64,000 nucleotides of DNA. It comes from JBBDIP01 sp050260675 (lineage in GTDB: Bacteria; Bacillota; Sulfobacillia; Fermentithermobacillales; Fermentithermobacillaceae). Positions within the stretch are counted from its first letter, which is position 1. Every line of letters starts with the position of its first letter. The stretch lies in NCBI GenBank assembly GCA_050260675.1, contig JBLNCN010000011.1, positions 620,001-684,000 on the forward strand, given 5' to 3'. A program made the translations under genes and the position numbers. Shown one piece after another: positions 51,779-60,301 of the stretch. The notes under the pieces are model-generated. The model made no database searches. It worked only from the letters and a program-made list of their open reading frames with translations, and had not been told where the DNA came from.

Positions 51779-52765
51779 GTGCCCGAACTCCCCGATATCA
51801 CGGTGTACGTTGAGGGAATCCGAGCCCTGGCCTGCTCCCAGCCTCTCCTGGCGCTGCGGGTGAGGAGCTTGTTTCTCCTTCGAAGCGTGGATCCCCCTCC
51901 GGACGCCTTCGTAGGTAGAAGCCTTGAGGGAGTTCACCGCATCGGCAAGCGCATTGCCATGGAGTTTGAGGGCGACCTGTACGCCGTGATCCACCTTATG
52001 ATCGCCGGGCGCCTGAAATGGGTGTTCGCAGGCGAGCGATCAGTGGACGCCGATGAGGAACCCGTCGCCGCCGGCGAGAGATCAGAGGCCATCGGCAGGG
52101 CACAGAAACCAGGCCAGGGTAGCCCCCGATTCCCCGCAAACGGGATTGCAGCCTTCGACTTCCCGGTCGGGACAATGTTCGTAACGGAGGCAGGCACAAA
52201 GCACAGAGCATCGCTTCATCTGGTGCATGGGGCTGGGGCCCTGAACGCCTTTGACCGGGGCGGAGTCAGCGTGTTTGACGACCCGCCGGAAGCATTCGCT
52301 TCCGCGCTCCGCCGCGAGAACCGCACGGTGAAACGCGCTCTGACTGACCCAGCGATAGTGGACGGGATCGGAAACGCATACTCTGACGAGATACTGCATA
52401 GGGCTCGGATGTCCCCGTTTGCCCTTACCCGCAGCCTGGATGACGGCCAGATTGAGAGGCTCCGCATCGCGGCAATCGAGGTCCTGAACGAGTGGACCGA
52501 TAGGCTTCGGAAGGAAGCGGGCCCCACGCTGCCTGCAAAGGTCACAGCGTTTCACAAGGAAATGGCGGTGCACGGCAAATACGGCAAACCCTGTCCTGTC
52601 TGCGGTACACCGGTCCAGCGACTAGTCTACGCCGAGAATGAGGCCAACTACTGCCCTACCTGCCAGACGGGCGGGAAGATCCTGGCCGATAGGGCCCTCT
52701 CCCGCTTGCTGAAAGACGACTGGCCGCGCACGCTTGATGAACTGGAGCAGCTGAAGAAGCGCTAG
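51779..52765 (+). CDS. Fpg/Nei family DNA glycosylase
   Basis: Bifunctional base-excision glycosylase/AP lyase removing oxidised bases. The 328-residue product starts PELPDITVYVEGI after the initiator (catalytic Pro1 and Glu2). It has HRIGKRIAMEF with the conserved Lys, the helix-two-turn-helix region with AIVDGIGNAYSDEILHRARMSP, and a C-terminal zinc finger CPVCGTPVQRLVYAENEANYCPTCQTGG. A charged insertion around residues 85-120 makes it about 50 residues longer than E. coli Fpg. Whether the specificity is Fpg-like or Nei-like cannot be told. GTG start at 51779. Confidence 0.92.
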   Translation: MPELPDITVYVEGIRALACSQPLLALRVRSLFLLRSVDPPPDAFVGRSLEGVHRIGKRIAMEFEGDLYAVIHLMIAGRLKWVFAGERSVDADEEPVAAGERSEAIGRAQKPGQGSPRFPANGIAAFDFPVGTMFVTEAGTKHRASLHLVHGAGALNAFDRGGVSVFDDPPEAFASALRRENRTVKRALTDPAIVDGIGNAYSDEILHRARMSPFALTRSLDDGQIERLRIAAIEVLNEWTDRLRKEAGPTLPAKVTAFHKEMAVHGKYGKPCPVCGTPVQRLVYAENEANYCPTCQTGGKILADRALSRLLKDDWPRTLDELEQLKKR

Positions 52766-52791
52766 GCCTGCGGCGCGGACTAACTCGCAGA

Positions 52792-52843
52792 CTAACCAGC
52801 CAGCCTGACCCGCCAAACTGACCAGCCAGACTAACCCGCCAGC
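52792..52843. repeat. 13-bp tandem repeat
   Basis: Four adjacent units of CTRACCMGCCARM, starting at 52792, 52805, 52818 and 52831, with degenerate flanking copies on both sides (from 52780 and to 52856). It fills the convergent gap between the glycosylase gene and the MFS gene. No coding function. Confidence 0.8.
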
Positions 52844-52883
52844 CTACACGGCCCGGCGGACTGAGCACGGCAAGGGGATCCGC

Positions 52884-54155
52884 TCAGCGCTTGTGATTCT
52901 CCAATGACATGACAGGCTCGTTGAAGAAACCGCCTATTCCCAGGATCATGGCCGTGCACCCGGCCACGTAGTACCAGATCTGGAGGCCAAGAAGGTCGGT
53001 GAGTTTGCCCGCAACGGCGAGCCCAAGGGGCGACATCGCCGAGGCTACCGAGTTCATAAGCGACATGACCCTGCCCTGCATGTCCGGCGCAACCACACTC
53101 TGAACCACAGCAAAGAGCGGCCCGTTAGCCATGGGAGCCATGAAACCCGATAGCACCGTACCGATCAGCGCAAGCCAGAAGAGATTGGCCGGGGCTATCG
53201 CGACCACTACAAATCCAAGGCCCATACCTATTACGCCCATGAGGGAGGTCGACATTTTTCTTTTGAAGCCTCCCCAAGCGCTCAGCACTAGGCCGCCTGC
53301 TAGCATCCCGATCCCCCAAGCCGAGTTGATCACGCCCAACTGGACAGCGCTCCCTCCGAAGTGCTTGGACACCAACAGGGGAAGCAGAGAAAAGGCCGGA
53401 GCAAAGAGGCAGTTCAGGAGGGCTGCCAGCACCCCCAGGATAAGCATCCCTCGCCAGGCGGCAACATAGCGAAAACCTTCCGCAAGGTCGGTCCACAAAG
53501 TTGTCTTGGCGTAGGTCCGCTCTCCCTCGCAGCGCTTTTTGGGCTGAGGGATATGAACGAAGAGAAGCGGCGGTACCGCAAGGAAAGCTGTGCCGACGTC
53601 CACCAGCAGAACCCCGTACACAGGGATGACCTGAAGCAGTAGGGCCCCTAGCGGTGGAGCCGCAATGCCGATGAGACCCGAAAGCGTCTGGTTCAGGCCG
53701 CCGATCCGGGTAAGGTGCTCCTTGGGCACCATCAGTGATGTTGAGGCCTGCATTGCAGGCCAGTGGAAAGCGCCTCCGGCAGAGCGGAGGAGCATGATTA
53801 CGTAAATGTGCCAGACCTGGACTTGTCCAGTGTAGAACAGAAACGAAAGGCCCAGCGTGAGAACCGCAATGGCGGAATCCGCCACCATCATCACGATTCG
53901 CCTGTTCCACCGGTCAACGAGAGCTCCTGCAAAGGGGCTTAAGACGATCTGAGGAAGCATGCCGAACAGTGATGCGGTGGCGAGTACGGTAGCAGAGCCC
54001 GTCCGCTCGGTCAGCCACCATATCAATGCGAACTGGACGATTTGGCTTCCGAACAAGGAGAACGCTTGGCCGGTCCATATCGCGAAAAACCTAGGCGCCC
54101 AACGGTCATCCAGCTTGTGCTGCGTCTCGTACTTCTGCTCCAGCGTACGCTCCAT
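52884..54155 (-). CDS. MFS exporter, DHA3 (macrolide-efflux-like)
   Basis: 423-residue membrane protein with about 12 helices. FFAIWTGQAFSLFGSQIVQFALIWWLTERTGSA at the start and SPFAGALVDRWNRRIVMMVADS (motif A) match the DHA3 group that includes MefA-type macrolide exporters, as does PDMQGRVMSLMNSVASAMSPLGLAVAGKL. Substrate is unknown. ATG start with GAGGGG upstream. It lies downstream of the M28 peptidase gene; a possible stem (CGGGAGT/ACTCCCG, 54182-54234) separates the two. Confidence 0.9.
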   Translation of the reverse strand: MERTLEQKYETQHKLDDRWAPRFFAIWTGQAFSLFGSQIVQFALIWWLTERTGSATVLATASLFGMLPQIVLSPFAGALVDRWNRRIVMMVADSAIAVLTLGLSFLFYTGQVQVWHIYVIMLLRSAGGAFHWPAMQASTSLMVPKEHLTRIGGLNQTLSGLIGIAAPPLGALLLQVIPVYGVLLVDVGTAFLAVPPLLFVHIPQPKKRCEGERTYAKTTLWTDLAEGFRYVAAWRGMLILGVLAALLNCLFAPAFSLLPLLVSKHFGGSAVQLGVINSAWGIGMLAGGLVLSAWGGFKRKMSTSLMGVIGMGLGFVVVAIAPANLFWLALIGTVLSGFMAPMANGPLFAVVQSVVAPDMQGRVMSLMNSVASAMSPLGLAVAGKLTDLLGLQIWYYVAGCTAMILGIGGFFNEPVMSLENHKR

Positions 54156-54241
54156 TCAATAGATGCCCCTCTTAGCCCTAGTCGGGAGTAGGAGTCAATT
54201 GTAACACCATACAGCCCAAACGCCCACTCCCGACCTCGGAG

Positions 54242-56272
54242 CTAGACGGCAAACACCCCGCGTTCGCGCATCAACTCGAAGTAGTCAACCAGCATGGCCA
54301 TGTTCCGGAACCCGGTCTCGCCTTCCATCAGGTCCGCTATTTCCGCGAGGCTGCGCTGCCCGTCGACCCAGTACTCAAGGCACCTCGCGGCAGGATTGTC
54401 GTGCCCGTGTTTCTCTCCAAAGGCCTTCATCTTCTCCTCGAACGCGGGAGGCGAGTCTTTGCCGGAAGTCCGGAAAGGTCCGCGGAAAAGCCGCTTGGGC
54501 ACGATGGCCACTGCCAGCGCATCCGCCTGGGTGGCCTCGGGCTCCCAGGCAGGCGGAAGTCCGTGGACTCCGGGCAGGCCGCCAACCGATGCCAGGTCGC
54601 GCAGCGCCTTGGTCAGGAGGAACTTCGCGGTGTTCAGCACGGAACACTTGGCTTCCTCTCTGGCTTCGGCGAATTCGGGCGCATCATCCGCGAGCTTCAC
54701 AAGGCTATCGATGTCCAGGAGCTTGCGGTCCTGAAGGAACCGTACGCGCCTCTCAATGATCCTGCGGGTCCTCGCCAGGACGTCTTCTTGGCTTTGACCT
54801 GATTCGATCATCCGGGCCGCGTCTCGAATGACCGTAGATACCTGAGCGTCTACCTCGCCCGCAAAGCGCGTGGCCATCTCCCCGGCGATGAACGCTGCAT
54901 CCGCGGGTGTCGCAGTTGCAGCCACATACAGGTAGGTCGCGGCCAGAGTCCCGGCAACCATCAACATGTGGGGATCAACCTTGTCGATGGTGTCCGCGCT
55001 CGTGTGGTAGAACTTGTCGGGCCACTGGATCAGCATCGGGCAGGTAACTCCCACGTTGGGATCCCCCCAGATGTTGTGGTCGCTGCCTCCCGAGAACGGA
55101 CTCACCGCCCAGCGAAACATCGCGTACGCACCTGTTCCACCCAGGTTAGTCGCTTCCTTGGTGAGCAGATGCAGGATGGCTTCAGCCAAGTCGCCGCCGA
55201 AGCCTGGCAGGGCCTTGATGGGTTTCTCAACGTTAAAGGTGCTGCCGCAAAGGTCCTGATTCTCACCGACCATATCGAGGTTGATGGCGGCCACCGTCTT
55301 GGCGAGCTTGTCTTCATTATTCGCCAGGTAGGCGTAGGAACCACTCATCTCGGGCAACCACAGAAAGCGGATAGTCCGCCGTGGCCTGGGTAGGCGGCCA
55401 CTCCTCACGAGACGGCCAAGCGCGCTCGCCGCTTCCATCAACGCTCCGCAGCCTGATGCGTTGTCGTTGGCCGACGGTTCGGGATGGCAGACGTGAGCGA
55501 CGCCGACAACTTCCTCGTCGGTTTCACCGGGGATAACGGCGCTCATCACTTCTAGCGTTCCATCCCGGTATTCAGTATCGATGCGGGCGTATACCGCCAG
55601 TTCCTTTTTCCCTGCAGCGTACCTTGCCCGCAAGGCGGCTCCCTGCCTCGGGGTCACGACAAACCCGCGCGCGTTGTGCTTGGAGAAGTCATTGGGCCAG
55701 AACGAAAGGTACTGGCGAGCATCCGGGAGGTCAAAGCGATCGCGTACGGGAGGCTGTTCTCGCATGGTGTCCACCACGATACCGGCTGCCCCATACCGGT
55801 CGACTGCGACCGCTGCTATCTCGGGGACGCTTCCTCTGGTGAAGACGAACTTGCCCTTCACGTCCAATCCTTCATACGCCGCGGGATCGGATCCGTTCTC
55901 TACTAGGACCATCGTCGTCCTGATGCCCTCGGGCGGCGTAGCGGCGCTGCGCTGGATGAGCGAGAACTTGGACTCGGCGAAAGAGCACAACCGCTCTTCT
56001 TTGCCATCCTCCAGAACGACCAGCTCCGCGTCCTTACCGATCCACTCCGGGAAACTGTCCTGTGCCCACCAGCTGACGCCCTTCCTGGCAGGGTACTCCA
56101 ACATCTCAACCTGGAGCCCTTCGGCGCCAAGGGCGGAGCTTATGTAGCGAGCGGCGTCCCTTATTCCGGGACTGCACTGGATGCGGTGGTACGACGCCAC
56201 CCTGGCTACATTGTTGAAGGCTGCTCCCGGCCGGAACTCCTGCTTTATGAGGTTCAAGGTCTGGTGAATCAC
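54242..56272 (-). CDS. M28-type aminopeptidase-like protein with PA insert
   Basis: 676-residue protein without a signal peptide. It has an N-terminal M28-like part, a PA-type insertion (about 130-190, with VKGKFVFTRGSVPEIAAVAVDRYGAAGI) and zinc-ligand regions GVAHVCHPEPSANDNASGCGALMEAA and FSGGSDHNIWGDPNVG. LDMVGENQD supplies a further ligand region. After about residue 450 comes a long helical C-terminal extension not seen in simple M28 enzymes. This resembles the DUF4910/M28 proteins of anaerobes. GTG start with AAGGAGGT upstream. It follows the M20 gene and probably shares its transcript, suggesting peptide breakdown. Confidence 0.85.
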   Translation of the reverse strand: MIHQTLNLIKQEFRPGAAFNNVARVASYHRIQCSPGIRDAARYISSALGAEGLQVEMLEYPARKGVSWWAQDSFPEWIGKDAELVVLEDGKEERLCSFAESKFSLIQRSAATPPEGIRTTMVLVENGSDPAAYEGLDVKGKFVFTRGSVPEIAAVAVDRYGAAGIVVDTMREQPPVRDRFDLPDARQYLSFWPNDFSKHNARGFVVTPRQGAALRARYAAGKKELAVYARIDTEYRDGTLEVMSAVIPGETDEEVVGVAHVCHPEPSANDNASGCGALMEAASALGRLVRSGRLPRPRRTIRFLWLPEMSGSYAYLANNEDKLAKTVAAINLDMVGENQDLCGSTFNVEKPIKALPGFGGDLAEAILHLLTKEATNLGGTGAYAMFRWAVSPFSGGSDHNIWGDPNVGVTCPMLIQWPDKFYHTSADTIDKVDPHMLMVAGTLAATYLYVAATATPADAAFIAGEMATRFAGEVDAQVSTVIRDAARMIESGQSQEDVLARTRRIIERRVRFLQDRKLLDIDSLVKLADDAPEFAEAREEAKCSVLNTAKFLLTKALRDLASVGGLPGVHGLPPAWEPEATQADALAVAIVPKRLFRGPFRTSGKDSPPAFEEKMKAFGEKHGHDNPAARCLEYWVDGQRSLAEIADLMEGETGFRNMAMLVDYFELMRERGVFAV

Positions 56273-56343
56273 TACGGCGACCTCCTTTTTCTGGTAGCAG
56301 GCGTGAATCGTTCGTTACTCGAGGACGCGTTTCCTGTTTTGCC

Positions 56344-57459
56344 CTAGAGCGCAGCGAGTCCCTTGAACAGCTCTACAGCCGTCTCGATGATCTCGTCCCG
56401 GAAATCGTACCTGTGGGTGTGCACCGGCGGGTAGTCCTCGCCGTTCCCGATGTAGCACATGGCCCCCGGGATGAGCTTGGTATAGTGCCCGTAATCCTCG
56501 GATCCGCGGTGGGCTTCAGTCATCTCGACCAGCGGCAGCCCCTTCTCCCGGCAGACCTTGCGGATCTTGTTGGAACTCTCCTTGTGGTTCACGGTCTCAG
56601 GGAAGCAGTCGTTGTATGAGAACTCGACCTTGAGGCCGTATTCCTCTGCCTGCTCCCTGGCTATCCGCTCGAGCTCCATTTGGAGACGGTCCATCTCCTC
56701 TTCATAGAGGGCGCGGATAGTCAGGAGCAGGTCTCCCTTGCTCGCCGATACGCCAAAGGCCCTCTCACCCACCGCCACCTGGATTACCGTACACAGCACC
56801 ATACCCTTGTTCTTGCCCGGAGCGATGAGACCGGGGATGGCGTCTATGATCTTTGCGATGGCGAAAGCGGGGTTGCGCCCCAACTCAGGCGCGCTGGCAT
56901 GGGACGGAACGCCCTCCATGTGGATTGTCATCCCCTTGGACGCGCAGTTGCTGGTACCATCGATGACGCCGACGGCTCCCAACGGAAGGCCGCTTCCGTT
57001 GTGGAAGGCGAAGATTTCCTCGATGTTGTTCTCCTTGATGAAAACAGCGGCCTGAGCGGCGCCATCTCCGGTCTCTTCGGCGTGCTGGAACAGGAAGAAA
57101 ATGTTCTTGTCCGCACCCTTTTGATCGACCTCCAGCGCGAATCCGGCCAGGCACGAAACGTGGCCGTCGTGGCCGCACTTGTGGGCAACGCCCGGGTACT
57201 GGGACGCCCAGGGAATGTCGATGGTCTCGTCCATGAGTATTGCGTCGAAGTCGGCCCGAAACGCTATGTTCTTCTTCCCCTCACCCGCTCGGTAGACGGC
57301 GTAGAACCACAGACCCCTATCTACGATCTCCAGTTTGGTGTGCGTCGTCAGGAACTCGATAAGGTGCTGTTTTGTCCACGTCTCGTGGTTTGAGACCTCA
57401 GGGTGTTGATGTAACTCGTGGCGCAGGTTGGTCACCAGCTCCAGGTTTGCCTTCTCCAC
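56344..57459 (-). CDS. M20 family amidohydrolase/peptidase
   Basis: Cytosolic metal-dependent hydrolase of the aminoacylase/hippurate-hydrolase type. Motifs: NLRHELHQHPEVSNHE, the metal site FRADFDAI, HKCGHDGHVSCLAGFAL, FLFQHAEETGDGA and a C-terminal HTHRYDFRDEII. A dimerisation domain (about 175-290) interrupts the catalytic domain, as usual. The start was set at GTG 57459: AAAAGGAG abuts the upstream ATG (57468) with no spacing but is nine bases from this GTG. It is divergent from the SPFH gene, with palindromic sequences in between. Confidence 0.92.
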   Translation of the reverse strand: MEKANLELVTNLRHELHQHPEVSNHETWTKQHLIEFLTTHTKLEIVDRGLWFYAVYRAGEGKKNIAFRADFDAILMDETIDIPWASQYPGVAHKCGHDGHVSCLAGFALEVDQKGADKNIFFLFQHAEETGDGAAQAAVFIKENNIEEIFAFHNGSGLPLGAVGVIDGTSNCASKGMTIHMEGVPSHASAPELGRNPAFAIAKIIDAIPGLIAPGKNKGMVLCTVIQVAVGERAFGVSASKGDLLLTIRALYEEEMDRLQMELERIAREQAEEYGLKVEFSYNDCFPETVNHKESSNKIRKVCREKGLPLVEMTEAHRGSEDYGHYTKLIPGAMCYIGNGEDYPPVHTHRYDFRDEIIETAVELFKGLAAL

Positions 57460-57532
57460 AATCCTCATCTCCTTTTGTTTCCCGGGTTGATTATACCGCT
57501 TGGCACCCATTGACAGCTTTCTGTGTTGAGAT

Positions 57533-57559
57533 ACTATGATGCTAGCATAGTGATATCAC
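57533..57559. promoter_or_regulatory. Palindromic operator-like sequence between divergent genes
   Basis: ACTATG-N7-CATAGT overlaps GTGATATCAC, and ATGCTAGCAT lies inside the first. They sit in the 140-base divergent region next to TTGACA/TATGAT-like hexamers (57510-57540). A repressor site is likely; the partner is unknown. Confidence 0.5.
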
Positions 57560-57602
57560 ATAGGCACGCCAGGCATGATAGCGCGCCTTAGGAGGGAACG
57601 GC

Positions 57603-58607
57603 GTGAAAGCAACCTACACTGAGGAAATAGAACTAAAGGCGCCAAATGGCATGGGAGTGCTGATACTTAGCATCATCCTTCTTCTTGGTGACATAGCGGC
57701 CATCGTCGCCGCGGGTTTCATGCTCGAACGAGGGAACAGAGTCCCAGGCGTCGCTCTGCTAATCGTAGGGATCCTCTACATCACCGTAGCCTGGATTCCG
57801 TTTTCCGGACTGAAGATCCTAAAACCTCAAGAGGCCCTCGTTCTCACGCTCTTCGGCAAATACATTGGGACTCTTAAGGGCGAAGGCTTCTACTACGTCA
57901 ACCCATTCGCGACTAGCGTCAACCCCACTGCCAGCTCCGGACTGGCAACGGCGACCGAGGACGAGAACCCCGTTGTTCCTTCGAGCAAGAGATCGGCGAC
58001 CCCGGGATCGATCCCGTTTAGGAAGGCCATCTCCCTCAAGGCAATGACGCTCAACAACAACAAGCAGAAGGTCAACGACGAGCTTGGAAACCCCGTGGAA
58101 ATAGGGGTAGTGGTGATATGGCGCGTGGTCAACACGGCCAAAGCAGTGTTCAACGTAGACAATTACAAGGCGTTCTTGTCCATACAGTGCGATGCGGCCC
58201 TGCGGAACATCGCCAGGCTGTACCCATATGACGTCGAAGAGGACGGAGAGATGAGCCTCCGGGGAAGCAGCCGCGAGGTCGCCGAAAAGCTGAAGGCCGA
58301 GATCCAGTCGAGGGTCGAGATCGCCGGACTTGAGATCATGGAGGCGCGGATAACTCACCTCGCCTACGCTCCCGAGATCGCCGCTGCGATGCTCCAAAGG
58401 CAGCAGGCTTCAGCCATCATCGCCGCAAGGAAGATGATAGTTGAGGGCGCGGTAGGTATGGTCGAGATGGCGCTCAACAGACTAAGCCAGAACGATGTCG
58501 TTCAGCTTGACGAGGAGCGCAAGGCGGCGATGGTCAGCAACCTGCTCGTAGTTCTATGCGGCAATAAGGACGCGCAGCCCGTAGTCAACAGCGGAAGCAT
58601 CTACTGA
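57603..58607 (+). CDS. SPFH domain (band 7/stomatin-like) protein
   Basis: 334-residue membrane-associated scaffold protein: two N-terminal hydrophobic helices (about 17-40 and 47-66), then the SPFH domain beginning SGLKILKPQEALVLTLFGKYIGTLKGEGFYYVNPF. The C-terminal helical part contains AYAPEIAAAMLQRQQASAIIAARKMIVEGAVGMVEMAL. SPFH proteins organise membrane microdomains and often regulate proteases; the specific role is unknown. GTG start with AGGAGGG upstream. The next gene, a small ribbon-helix-helix protein, starts four bases after its stop, a pairing seen with this SPFH subtype. Confidence 0.9.
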   Translation: MKATYTEEIELKAPNGMGVLILSIILLLGDIAAIVAAGFMLERGNRVPGVALLIVGILYITVAWIPFSGLKILKPQEALVLTLFGKYIGTLKGEGFYYVNPFATSVNPTASSGLATATEDENPVVPSSKRSATPGSIPFRKAISLKAMTLNNNKQKVNDELGNPVEIGVVVIWRVVNTAKAVFNVDNYKAFLSIQCDAALRNIARLYPYDVEEDGEMSLRGSSREVAEKLKAEIQSRVEIAGLEIMEARITHLAYAPEIAAAMLQRQQASAIIAARKMIVEGAVGMVEMALNRLSQNDVVQLDEERKAAMVSNLLVVLCGNKDAQPVVNSGSIY

Positions 58608-58611
58608 GGAC

Positions 58612-58827
58612 ATGGAGAGGAAGACGGATAGAGACCGGAAGCAGATACTGCTGCGCCTGTCGCCTACCCTGTGGAAGGAGCTTGCAGCGTGGGCCGAAGA
58701 TGATTTCCGCTCGATAAACGGCCAGATTGAGTATCTTCTCACCGAATGCGTGAGGCGCCGCCGGAATCCGCGCTTATCAGCGGAGGATGGTGAACCTGAT
58801 AGGGGGCAATCTCCTCCCCGCCCATAG
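58612..58827 (+). CDS. Small Arc/ribbon-helix-helix-type DNA-binding protein
   Basis: 71-residue basic protein. The core KQILLRLSPTLWKELAAWAEDDFRSINGQIEYLLTECVRRR fits a ribbon-helix-helix: one beta strand (ILLRLSP) and two helices, as in Arc-like regulators. The last 20 residues are disordered. It is translationally close to the SPFH gene. Alternatives are an autorepressor of the SPFH operon (palindromes at 57533-57559) or the antitoxin of the broken vapC-like gene 150 bases downstream. The SD is weak (GAGG close to the ATG). Confidence 0.75.
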   Translation: MERKTDRDRKQILLRLSPTLWKELAAWAEDDFRSINGQIEYLLTECVRRRRNPRLSAEDGEPDRGQSPPRP

Positions 58828-58974
58828 CAAGGTACGAAGGATGAAGATACGAAGACATGAAGAGGTGAAGATATGAGGATGTGTGACGGACCAAAGCGAA
58901 CGCAGGCAATGCAGAAGCGCGGAATCCTGATTCCACCCCACTCGTGTGAGAGAGCAGACTGGGAGGCGGGCGCC

Positions 58975-59433
58975 ATGAGTAGTGCGGCATACTGCCTGGA
59001 CTCGAGCGTTCTCGTGAAGATACTCGTGCCTGAAGAGGGAAGCGACGTGGCAACCGCAGTCCTGAGGCAGGCGATTGAAAGCGGTTGCCGAGTCATTGCG
59101 CCGGCCTTCGCATGGGCGGAAGTCGGGACAACCCTGCGTAAGAAGATCAAGGCGGGGCTGATAACACCGGCGGAGGCGGGCACAGCCTGGGCACGCTTCA
59201 TGTCGCTCGACATCGAATACCTTAACGATCCGGTGATCCGCGAGATGGCTTGGCTGCTCTCGTAGAAACATGACCTTCCGACTATCTACGAAGCCTCGTT
59301 CTTGGCGGTATGCGACAGCATGAAAGCCGAACTGCGCAGCCCGGTCGAGTTTTGGACAGCCGATCGCGAGTTCGTAAGGAGCCTTGGGTACCTGGCGCCT
59401 GATTATGTGCGTTTGCTTGCTCCACAGAAGTGA
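58975..59433 (+). pseudogene. PIN-domain (VapC-like) ribonuclease toxin with an in-frame stop
   Basis: The frame from the ATG at 58975 (GGGAGG upstream) encodes a PIN domain: AAYCLDSSVLVKILVPEEGS with the first acidic residue, then APAFAWAEVGTTLRKK. It stops at a TAG (59263-59265). The same frame continues without a shift as KHDLPTIYEASFLAVCDS and VEFWTADREFVRSLGYL, supplying the remaining PIN acidic residues, to a TGA at 59431. A single C-to-T change of CAG would create this stop. The gene is therefore a recent nonsense pseudogene, or the short 96-residue form is made. The purine-rich stretch just upstream (58833-58880) has short ATGAAGA-type repeats. Confidence 0.85.
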
Positions 59434-59599
59434 GGACGGAACTGTTCTGCTCCTCACGCTCTGCCTAGGGTTGGGCGACCAGAATGCGTATGTAAGATAT
59501 CCTTAAGAAACATGTCCGGTTGTTTGTTATTCCCGCCTCCTAAGGTGATGGAGAGGTTCTTGGGTTTACTCTGATTTCACTCCACGAGGTGTCGGCCAG

Positions 59600-60301
59600 A
59601 TGGATAAGCAGAACGTGCTGGTGGTGGATGACGACAGGGAAATCGCTAGGGCCATCGCAATCAACCTTGAGAAGGAGGGTTATGCGGCTTTCAGAGCCTA
59701 CGATGGTCTGCAGGCTCTCGAGATCATCAACTCGCACCCGGTACATTTGGTGATCCTTGATGTGATGATGCCGAGGATGGACGGATTGTCCGCTACGCTG
59801 AAGATTCGCGAAGAGAGGAACATCCCAATCATCATCCTATCAGCCAAATCTGAGGACACCGACAAAGTATTGGGGCTATCCATGGGCGCCGACGATTACG
59901 TAACCAAGCCGTTCAACAGCATGGAGCTCATGGCCCGGGTAAAGTCCCAGTTGAGACGCTACCTGACTCTGGGGGACGTCAACGTGAAGCCCAGGTCAAA
60001 CGTCCTGCAATCAGGCGGGCTGTGTTTTGACGTTGAAAGTCGCACCCTCGCTGTCGACGGTGAACCTGTGAGACTGACCGCCACGGAGACCAAGATAGTT
60101 GAACTCCTGCTGCGTTCGCCCGGCCGCATTTTCCCTGCCGAGGAGATCTATGAACGGGTGTGGGAAGAGCCGGCCTACCGAGTGGAAAACACGGTTATGG
60201 TGCACATACGGCGCATCCGGGAGAAGATCGAGATAAACCCCAAAGAGCCGAAATACCTAAAGGTGGTATGGGGCATTGGCTACAAGATTGAACGATACTG
60301 A
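59600..60301 (+). CDS. OmpR/VanR-family response regulator
   Basis: 233-residue transcription factor: receiver domain (about 4-118, acidic pocket VVDDD, phospho-acceptor Asp54 in ILDVMMP, Lys in TKPF) and a winged-helix DNA-binding domain (about 135-232, TATETKIVELLLRSPGRIF and HIRRIREKIE). It overlaps the sensor kinase gene that follows, so the two form a two-component system. The sequence resembles VanR-type regulators responding to envelope signals. The 166-base gap upstream has no other gene. Confidence 0.95.
   Translation: MDKQNVLVVDDDREIARAIAINLEKEGYAAFRAYDGLQALEIINSHPVHLVILDVMMPRMDGLSATLKIREERNIPIIILSAKSEDTDKVLGLSMGADDYVTKPFNSMELMARVKSQLRRYLTLGDVNVKPRSNVLQSGGLCFDVESRTLAVDGEPVRLTATETKIVELLLRSPGRIFPAEEIYERVWEEPAYRVENTVMVHIRRIREKIEINPKEPKYLKVVWGIGYKIERY

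Noticed and set aside
59263..59265. TAG read as pyrrolysine or other recoding
   Set aside because: TAG ends many normal genes in the window and the position is not conserved as catalytic in PIN domains; a CAG-to-TAG mutation is simpler.
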